The notes below the pieces were generated by a model, which did no database searches, was not told the origin of the DNA, and saw only the letters and a list, made by a program, of their open reading frames with translations. Both the position numbers and the translations under genes were made by a program. Below are positions 58,901 to 64,000 of a stretch of 64,000 bases of DNA, piece after piece. Position 1 is the first letter of the stretch. Every line of letters starts with the position of its first letter. The DNA comes from Zygaena filipendulae (taxonomy: Eukaryota > Arthropoda > Insecta > Lepidoptera > Zygaenidae), in assembly GCA_907165275.2 (NCBI GenBank), contig OU015664.1, positions 4,054,001-4,118,000 on the forward strand. Direction: 5' to 3'.

Positions 58901-61900
58901 CAAATTTTAATCCAAATCCGTTTAGGCGTTTTTGCGTGATTTAGCAACAAACATCCAAACATCCACACTTTCACATTTATAATATTAGTACTTTAGTAGG
59001 ATATAATGTAATTCAGACGTGAATAATATGGTTCAAACCGTAAAGTCTAATGGTGATAAACTCAACTTCACTTTTACGAATGTACGACAAGGTCATAAAA
59101 ATCCGTTGACGTATTGCGTTTTTCCTACTTTGGTTTACAATAGTATATGATCAAGTTATTGGTGACCGTACAGACTTATCGTAGATTAAGGAAGATAATT
59201 TTTGACCCTGTTTTAAAATAATAGTTAACTTTACTATGTTTCAATAAGATAATAGTCTCTATTGTACGTAGTTTCATTGAGAAAGTTGCAAATACATCCT
59301 CTAACGGACATCGTTCAAGTATGTTCGTCGATGTCAATACACTTTTGTGCCTGATTCGTATGTGGAGCAATTTCGAATCAGATTTAACGGTTCATTAAGT
59401 CACAGTTAGGTACCTACGCCATTTGTTCTCAACAAAGCATACGTTATGCATCTATTAAAAATTTAGGCCAATAAGATGTATTTAAAAATTATTGTAATCA
59501 TCCACAATAGCCTACCTATGGTCTAAAGAGCAGAAAATTCCAAGGAAAGTAACGTGACGTATGTTACCCAATTGCAGTGAAAGTGCATCCAGCAGAGCAC
59601 GCAATCAGCAAATGAGATGAAACTTTAATACTAACTGTTATGTTAAACGCGTTTTACGATTGCGGTTAATTAATACTTGCCACTTTAAATCAGTGTTCTA
59701 TTGTCGTCTATTAAAATAAATTTTTCACTAATTAAATTATTTCCTAATTTCAGATGTTGCTCTGCGCAGTGCTGTGGATAGCATACGCTGACCCAGAACC
59801 CAAGAAATATAAAGATGAAAGTAAAGAACCTGGAAAAAATAAAAATACAACTTTAACGGAAGATGAGAGAAAATTCTTAAGAGAAGTTGAAGCAAAATTC
59901 GGCGTAAAAGCCAATGTGCCAGAAGAAATAAAGAAGAATAGCACCGATGATAAAAATAAAGAGGCTATAAAAAATTTGCCATTTCCCGCTGTTATAGCTA
60001 TAGAGATTGTCAATGATACCAATACGAACCCTAAAGAAAAGAGGACCATTAATGCTAATCTTGGCTATGGATATCGTACTAATAACGGATATAGTTACAC
60101 CTATTTTGGAAACGGGGCTGGTAAAGGCAAATATATGATATACCCCTACTCTCAGGAAGACATTCCGGCGCCAGGTCAACGTACACAGCAAAATAAGGGA
60201 TATTTTTATCCTTCACCTGGTAAACATTCAAGTTCCGTATCCGAGGTTGAAATAAAACCATCTCAAGCCTATGAATTAGTGCCTGATTATGACCAAAATA
60301 ACGCTTACCAACATAACAAACATGGAAATAATCAGAAAAAAAAGTATGATAACACTAAAGGTTGGATCCCCACACCTTCTCCATCTGCTGCTTCTTATTC
60401 CGTTGGTTCAACCCAAAGCACGTATCAAGCACCTCCAATTTCCACTTTGTACACTACGTATAATGGTGGCCATTTCTCAGGATTCAGCAAACAGTTTCCT
60501 ACAGTGATGCCTAACTACTATGTAGATTCATCACAGCTTCTGAAAAATGCGCAACATCAGAGCGCTGGATCATCCCTAAATTATGCTGAACAAGAACAAA
60601 AAGTTATTCCAGTGCTAGTCCTCAGAGTTCCCAGTTCTTATATTAAACATCCCGCGGCTGAACTCTATGCTGATTTGTCTCCACAATACTTGAGTACTTT
60701 AAACCTACAAGATTTGGTAAATGATTACTTTAAGAAAATAGGATTTTCAATGGGACCACAGCTTATGGCTTACCAAAATTCACCGGTTGCACTGACACAA
60801 GCTACACCAACAGCAAGTTACGATTCTCAATATTATGCAAATGCTTTGTCTCAAGGTCAACCAACATATACTTCAGCTGATTTATCAGGCATACAATATT
60901 CAGCTGTGCAACCTACAATATCAAAGTATCCGTCCAGTTTAAATGAACAACAACAATATTACCTGACTTCTGGTGCTTCTCTGTACCAACAGCCAGGACA
61001 ACAGCAACAGTACGAATATCAGTACCAGTATCTTCCTCAACCATCCGCGTCACCCCAAACTTACTATATACAACAGCAAGATGCTGCACCTAATGCTCAA
61101 GCTGCCTTTGAACACGCGAGTGCAGGTGTTCCTGATTCAGATGCTTACATGCAATATGCTCAGACTCAGCAATCGGGTCTAGAAAATCCAACAGATTTGA
61201 CGGTTCAGTATGGTGCTCCTCAAGCTCAAATTTCACAAGCCTATGAGTCTCAAGCAGACGTCGCACAGTATGAAACATCGAAATCTCTATCTTCGGAATA
61301 TGGGCAACCTAAATTAGAAAGTTTGGATTACACTAGGCAGCAGGTTACAGCGGCTCCTGAATACGCCGTAAATGAACCATCAACTGATACCAAGCAACAA
61401 ATGTATAAAGCGCCCAAAGAAATACAGCATTACACGGAAAAACAACCTACTCAGGATACAATTGCCGTTTATCCCTCTCAACCTTCAGCGGGTCAAGTTG
61501 CTACCCAAAATTATTATTATCAAAAACAAAATCAAGGCGAATCCGGTAAATCGCTTACACTCACTGAAAATTATCCAACCAGTGACCATACAATTGCAGC
61601 AGTATTACCGTTCAATTACAAACAAGGCGGAAGTCAAAGCTCAGGAGCAATTCAAACGGTTAGTTACGTAACTCCAGTCCCCTCTATTTTGAAATATCAA
61701 TCTCAATATAAAGTGATGGTCCCACAGACTTACCTCTCGAATCCCAGCGGTGAGAAAGTGTCTTATGTTCATTCTCTGCCATATTCAGCACTATCTTCTC
61801 AATACTCCCTCGATGGTCAGTTACAGGCTAATTATAATCTAGGAGATTATTCTGCAATATCCCAGCATACTCTTCCAAGTACCTATAAATCTTATACTAG

Positions 61901-62006
61901 GCATTACGCTCATCCAAAACGCATGGCAAAACCATCTAAATCTCAGGCGAGTGCTGCATCATCTAGAAAACCAGCTGAAGGTAGTGATAAAAAGAAAACA
62001 TCATAA
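46901..62006 (+). CDS. Gene C: large secreted Gln/Tyr/Ser-rich protein (two exons)
   Basis: Join 46901-46918 with 59754-62006 (donor TTG|GTAAAT, acceptor CCTAATTTCAG|, phase 0). The joined protein has 756 residues. MRWLNLMLLCAVLWIAYA is a signal peptide with cleavage expected before DPEPK. Next come a Lys/Glu-rich part (about 19-80), a Gly/Tyr segment near 105-135 (LGYGYRTNNGYSYTYFG), and a long Gln/Tyr/Ser region. A less repetitive island VIPVLVLRVPSSYIKHP (290-306) continues to about 340 and may be the only folded part. VPQTYLSNPSGEKVSYV follows at 662-678, then a basic tail (KRMAKPSKSQ...KKK). No named domain recognised. Exon 2 alone starts with ATG, but its signal would lack a charged N-terminus; the upstream exon supplies it exactly in frame. 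The exon-1 link is inferred from frame, promoter and the parallel with genes A and B. Confidence 0.75.
46942..47140 (+). repeat. Dispersed CCGCGG-type repeat
   Basis: ACTAGCTGTTCCCTACGGTTTCACCCTGG to CTTTCCCCTTTATAATATTAG; the subfamily of 6945 and 51418. It begins only about 20 bases after the gene C splice donor. Confidence 0.75.
47410..47615 (+). repeat. Dispersed CCGCGG-head repeat with CATC run
   Basis: ACTAGTTGTGCCATGCGGTTTCACCCGCGTTAATTTCAAAG, GATAAAAAGTACCCTATGTGTTAATCTGATG, (CATC)n and GCGTTTATAATATTAGTAGGAC, as in 12418 and 37718. A short internal duplication (AAGCTTATTAAG twice) replaces part of the usual middle. Confidence 0.8.
47616..48751. other. Intronic, nothing recognised
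   Basis: AT-rich intron DNA. The minus-strand ORF at 48440 shows no domain or start context. Confidence 0.4.
48752..48993 (+). repeat. Left inverted terminal repeat of the DIRS-like element
   Basis: Positions 48781-48993 are, by eye, identical over 213 bases to the reverse complement of 53990-54202. The outer 29 bases diverge between the two ends (TCCTCGAG here, TCCGAAGAG on the other). Inside is a 32-bp-period direct duplication (GTCCATTCTTCAATGTACTA twice) and a GC-rich inner part (CCTCCTCCCCGCCCCACCCG), a contrast to the AT-rich intron. The GC-rich part may act as promoter. Confidence 0.9.
49110..49307 (+). pseudogene. DIRS gag-like N-terminus, fragment
   Basis: Starts ATGGGTAAACG just inside the left repeat. 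MGKRTNKEKEANISKRLQRI, followed by LYLRRS, is a basic, helix-prone start resembling DIRS gag-type proteins. After about 34 residues the sequence becomes non-coding (a GTAAGT at 49211 could even be a splice donor). The downstream gag relic at 50350 is separated from it by a tandem repeat. The assignment rests on position and style. Confidence 0.4.
49563..50100 (+). repeat. 136-bp tandem repeat, four copies
   Basis: CTAAGCTATACTACTTGACG begins at 49563, 49699, 49835 and 49971, an exact 136-bp spacing each time. Copies differ by only a few bases; the last decays after CACTATATTACCAGG. It lies inside the DIRS-like element between gag-like relics. No ORF runs through it, and the spacing and lack of spacers exclude CRISPR. 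Confidence 0.95.
50350..50520 (+). pseudogene. DIRS gag-like C-terminal relic
   Basis: One frame reads DTLPRKILKSLGDQRS. After a one-base shift another reads FPDKISKRWGWLLVDGLT, a stop, then EEKQDLLYK. This pattern (LG ... RW..L...GL..EE...LL.K) fits the gag-type protein of DIRS elements. At least one frameshift and one stop codon make it dead. Confidence 0.5.
50648..50978 (+). repeat. Dispersed ACTAGCTGTG-type repeat, variant body
   Basis: TTAGCTGTGTCCCGCGGTTTCAACCGCG ... GCTCCGCTCTTATTGATCTTAGCGGGATCATATTATG ... GGGACCAGTAGTTGCTGAGATTGGCGCGTTTAAACACACAAACAAAC. Subfamily of the copy at 40171. Inserted in the DIRS-like element. Confidence 0.65.
51418..51815 (+). repeat. Two adjacent CCGCGG-type repeats
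   Basis: 51418-51625 (CTAGCTGTCCCGCGCGGTTTCAACC ... CTTTCCTCTTTATAATATTAGTATAG) is directly followed by 51626-51815 (CTAGCTGTTCCCTGCGGTTTCACCCGCGTTGG ... TTTTTTAATATTGGTAAG). The second looks inserted at the ATTAGTA end of the first, as if that end were a target. They interrupt the DIRS-like element before its RT. Confidence 0.8.
51850..52567 (+). pseudogene. DIRS reverse transcriptase / RNase H, broken
   Basis: RT start: QFKMEDLRT, a stop, then MATIDLKEAYFLVFK (51858-51960), the characteristic MED...DLK.AYF block. The middle of RT including the YxDD box is missing. RNase H follows near 52060-52200: WWIN, then LEIFSAASPTGWG, where DIRS enzymes have a TDAS..GWG core, so the catalytic Asp appears changed. 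NREADVES (about 52297-52315) fits the end of RNase H. TEWSLTHSVFKLI and LYLSRHIYRRFNALMVDWS (52420-52562) fit the linker to the recombinase. Stops and shifts lie throughout. Confidence 0.75.
52670..52905 (+). pseudogene. Tyrosine recombinase N-terminal half, relic
   Basis: MIVLNRPSKPWLRLFL (52680-52727) resembles the stretch joining RT/RH to recombinase. LEKLTKKRIALLALSTARRA (52813-52872) and ETLSLICL next to it form the first catalytic box, with the candidate arginine in ALSTARRAE. The frame then stops, and the H-x-x-R and Tyr boxes are not found; the A run and AT-rich DNA after it replace them. Together with the RT relic this places the element in the DIRS order rather than among LTR elements. 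Confidence 0.6.
53264..53635. mobile_element. 372-bp TIR element nested in the DIRS-like element
   Basis: AGAGGGCGC at the left and GCGCCCTCT at the right are the ends. The inverted similarity continues through TGTTTGTTAC and TGTCAA for about 38 bp with a short gap. It carries a THAP-like relic, so it seems to be an internally deleted derivative of a THAP-transposase DNA transposon. No target duplication is clear. Confidence 0.7.
53352..53500 (+). pseudogene. THAP zinc-finger relic of a transposase
   Basis: ATG GGA CGC TGT TGT gives MGRCC, the usual start of a THAP domain. About 38 codons later RLCRKHFKETDCE gives the C-x2-H pair followed by F..D. In between, QFPSGLTLRKE followed by TGA (where Trp is expected, so TGG>TGA) in another frame fits the F-P ... 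R..W core. Two stops and at least one frameshift make it non-functional. THAP fingers are typical of P-element-type and related transposases and of some host proteins; inside a TIR element the former is likelier. Confidence 0.5.
53776..53903 (+). repeat. Internal complementary region of the DIRS-like element
   Basis: The first half (53776-53832, CTACATAGTAAAAC to CGCAGTATAATTG) is the reverse complement of the left tip 48752-48808. The second half (53832-53903, ATGGTTAAACAAAC to AAGAGATTTATTA) is the reverse complement of the right tip near 54192-54266. This joint copy of both tips is the hallmark used in DIRS circular replication and makes a strong structural diagnosis. Confidence 0.9.
53990..54266 (-). 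repeat. Right inverted terminal repeat of the DIRS-like element
   Basis: Inverted partner of the left repeat. The inner 213 bases look identical; the outer part (TTCGGATGCAACGTCTCGTATAATTATGG to TTAACCAT) is specific to this end and matches the second half of the internal complementary region. Confidence 0.9.
54267..56449. other. Intronic, nothing recognised
   Basis: AT-rich intron DNA with no exon supported. It includes an AACCGACTTC end near 55518-55532 (TTTTAACCGACTTCCAAAAG). Confidence 0.4.
56450..56706 (-). repeat. Dispersed CCGCGG-type repeat
   Basis: CTGAACGGATGCAGTTTTCATCAATAGATAGAGTGATTCATGAG ... GGGTACTTTTTCACCGGAATTCTCGCGGGGACTC ... GGGTGAACCCGCGGGAACAGCTA, in minus orientation. 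Confidence 0.7.
57201..57597. repeat. Two head-opposed CCGCGG-type repeats
   Basis: 57201-57395 is plus (GTTTGCCCCGCGGTTTCACCCGCGTG ...). 57398-57597 is minus (CCTACTAATATTATAAATGTGAAAG ... CCCGGAATTCCCGCGAGAACTCC ... GGGTGAATCCGCGGGGCATAGCTAGT). Together they form a tail-to-tail inverted pair. The minus-strand ORF at 57339 is inside and not a gene. Confidence 0.75.
57600..57750 (-). mobile_element. tRNA-derived SINE, 5'-truncated
   Basis: The ATT-rich tail, AAGCTTGTGTCGT..GAAACCAAGCAAACGTGGTATATACTACATATTATTAC and CCAGACTGGAAAATTG match the bodies at 35981 and 29994. The tRNA-like head is missing. Confidence 0.75.
57751..58812. other. Intronic, nothing recognised
   Basis: AT-rich intron DNA. 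The minus-strand ORF at 58747 reads through the next repeat and is not a gene. Confidence 0.4.
58813..58998 (+). repeat. Dispersed CCGCGG-head repeat
   Basis: ACTAGCCGTGCCCCGCGGTTTCACCCGCGGTAATTCCGGGATAAAAAGTACCCTATGTCCTTCTCTGTACCCCTG ... CACTTTCACATTTATAATATTAGTA. Both ends are intact. Confidence 0.8.
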
Positions 62007-62298
62007 TTTTATTCAATAATTTACTGAACTTAGGACAGTTTTAATTATGACATTGTTGTATGTAAATATAGAGCTAAGATTTAACCCATAAAAATTTTTT
62101 CTCAATTATTGTACCTACTTTTGTAAACATGGTATAACGTTATTTCTAATTTGATTATGATATTTCTTGTTACAACTGCTTAATGTTTTTATAGAATTGT
62201 TATTTATTGTCAATACTGATATCAATTGTTTAGATTTTGTGTGGCTGTTCGGAGTGCAATACTTTTTTAAGACTTATAGTATAGTAAGAGTTGTTTTT

Positions 62299-62607
62299 AA
62301 TAAAATACTAGCTTGTTGTTTAAATTTGCCTGTGCTGTTTTACCGATTCCTGATAATTCACTGGTGAAAAGTTTGGGTGTTGTGTTCGTTTAAGTACATA
62401 TACCATCACCCAATCCACCTTTCCAAATAACTTAAGATGGCACAAATCAACAAATCGGACATTGATATTATGCGTGAGAAGGTGGAATGTATGAATTGAA
62501 TGTTGAATATTGTGAGAAACAAACACATAGTACGTACTAGTGCGAAAACTTCTATTTGTTTATCCTGTACAACTGTGCAATCGTCAAAGAAAAAAATTAC
62601 TAATAAA
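62299..62607 (+). terminator. Poly(A) signal candidates of gene C
   Basis: AATAAA at 62299-62304 and 62602-62607, about 290 and 600 bases after the stop codon. Which is used cannot be told from sequence. Confidence 0.45.
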
Positions 62608-64000
62608 GTTGTATCAGGAAATTAGATAGTGAACAATTTTATTAACCTGTATAAACTTTATCGAAGCTTAGTAAATGCGGACTTCATGCCACGGGGCTAG
62701 GTAGAGTTGCGGCGTTTCACTCTCATTTCCTAGCTGCCTTCCGTGTTTTCCGTATTCCGGTTCCCTTTAGTACCGGTTCTAAGGAATCAGGAAAGAGCAG
62801 GTTCCTAAGTGTTTGCGCCAAATGAGATTATACCCGTGTGTAGGTATAAAAGTAGAGATTTCGATGAATAGATTTTTCAAGAAATACAATAGTAAACACT
62901 CTTGTTATTAAAAACACCGTTTATAGAATACAATGAGTAAAATATTGAATCTTTTGAATATCTACGATGGAAAGTTATATTGATATTTTTATAGAACAGA
63001 TAATGTTCTGATTCATTTAAAATAAAATTTTAAATTTACAATAACCGAGAATTCTAAACATCAAAGTGTCATAATTATGTATGAGATACCATCTACAAAT
63101 GGGGTTGAAAGTTATACAATGAAGGAATAACCTGTCGCCAATAAAGTGAAATACTATATCTAATAATTTTGCATACGGAAAATGTTGAGCATTCCACTTT
63201 CCAATAACTTGATTAACGTCATAGATATAGCAATACGAAGCATCTTGAATAAAATTAATAATCCTTGCGGTATCCAACATTTAGGCCGAGGCCTACGAAT
63301 CTTAAGATTCGTAACTACGAACTAACTAGTTAGAGTTTTCACCCACTTTAGATTTATTTATATGCATTTTTTTATATTGTGTAGGTCTACCATTATTCCA
63401 CGAGAACTTATTACGTAATACGAATTTGAAATTATCTTTACATTCTTTTTCCAATTTCCTTTTGTGTGCAATTACCTATAGTGAATAATTTGTTAACTAT
63501 ATACCTAAGTGCATGAGTTGTTGTAACAACTGCTGGTGAACCGAATAAAATAAAATAAAAATAGAGGTTGGTCTCCTCAAGTCAGATGTTTTGAGCTGTA
63601 AGTAAAAATAATAGATCCAATACCATATCGAGCTAATTGAATAATAATCCACCTTGACATGAGAGGTATCGACTTCAATGTTATATATACTGATGTGAAC
63701 ATCACAGAATCATAACAACACAACAACAACAAAAGAATAAGTATTTGTTTTTTGAAGTAAATATATAAAAAAATAACGTGTCAGTGTAGTAGAGGAGTAA
63801 ATAAAAGTAAACGTCTGATTACATAGAAGCTACAATAGTTATTCCTGGAAAAGCCGATGTTTTTCTATGCAATTATACTAATAAAACTTTAACGCCTGAC
63901 GTTTTGTGTACGCATCAAGCGAAAGCATCGAGGACAGCTCAAGCGCCTCGAACGGTGAAAAAAACCGGCGACTCAAGTGAGGTCAATAAGCGGCAAATAT
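62608..64000. other. Intergenic to window end; possible promoter at 63681
   Basis: No coding exon is seen. GTTATATATAC at about 63680-63690 followed by ATCACAGAATCATAACAACACAACAACAAC looks like a TATA box with an A/C-rich leader, and 63900-63960 is locally richer in GC. A further gene may begin at or beyond the edge. The 87-residue minus ORF at 63017 has no supporting features. Confidence 0.3.

Larger units (their letters stand above)
46919..59753 (+). other. Giant intron 1 of gene C
   Basis: About 12.8 kb between the 6-codon first exon and the 751-codon second exon. Much of it is mobile DNA: a 5.5-kb DIRS-like element, CCGCGG-type repeats and a truncated SINE. No independent host gene is seen inside. 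If the first exon were wrong, gene C would need another upstream exon in the same intron. Confidence 0.6.

Noticed and set aside
59750..60261. Minus-strand ORFs of 99 and 104 residues opposite gene C
   Set aside because: Shadows of the Lys/Glu-rich plus-strand coding sequence; no promoter or splice context.

Overview
The window looks like a piece of lepidopteran (moth or butterfly) nuclear DNA. It is AT-rich, gene-poor and full of dispersed repeats: a short family with CCGCGG-containing heads and TTATAATATTAGTA-like ends, tRNA-derived SINEs, the AACCGACTTC foldback family, and recurring TAGGTACCTA words. The genes have short first exons, long introns and GT/AG borders. This assignment rests on sequence style only; no species is claimed.

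Three genes stand out, all on the + strand: A (7658-8811), B (20341-26451) and C (46901-62006). Each has a tiny first coding exon of 5-7 codons, a phase-0 intron inside the signal peptide (257, 4785 and about 12835 bp), and one large second exon. Joining the exons gives an 18-residue signal peptide in all three cases. The mature proteins (about 280, 423 and 738 residues) are secreted, low-complexity, Tyr/Pro/Gln/Ser-rich chains with short shared hydrophobic motifs. I read them as a dispersed paralogous family of extracellular-matrix-type proteins (cuticle, eggshell or silk-like). The matrix role is inference; the exon structure is directly visible. A and C have good TATA boxes.

A possible fourth gene, a small three-exon reading frame at 4722-5485, lies just upstream of a 227-bp tandem repeat.

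The rest is mostly mobile DNA. Positions 28699-32248 hold a hAT-like element (12-bp terminal inverted repeats, degenerate 8-bp target duplication) containing a 2.5-kb nested foldback structure and a tRNA-derived SINE. Positions 40901-43887 hold a 5'-truncated but otherwise uninterrupted non-LTR retrotransposon with endonuclease and reverse transcriptase. Inside the giant intron of gene C, 48752-54266 is a DIRS-like tyrosine-recombinase retrotransposon. It has inverted terminal repeats identical over about 213 bp and an internal complementary region, but its gag, RT/RNase H and recombinase reading frames are broken. It also carries a 4 x 136-bp tandem array and a nested 372-bp TIR element with a THAP-finger relic. 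MITEs, SINEs, LINE 3' tails and microsatellites fill much of the remainder. I found no convincing true tRNA, rRNA or CRISPR array.
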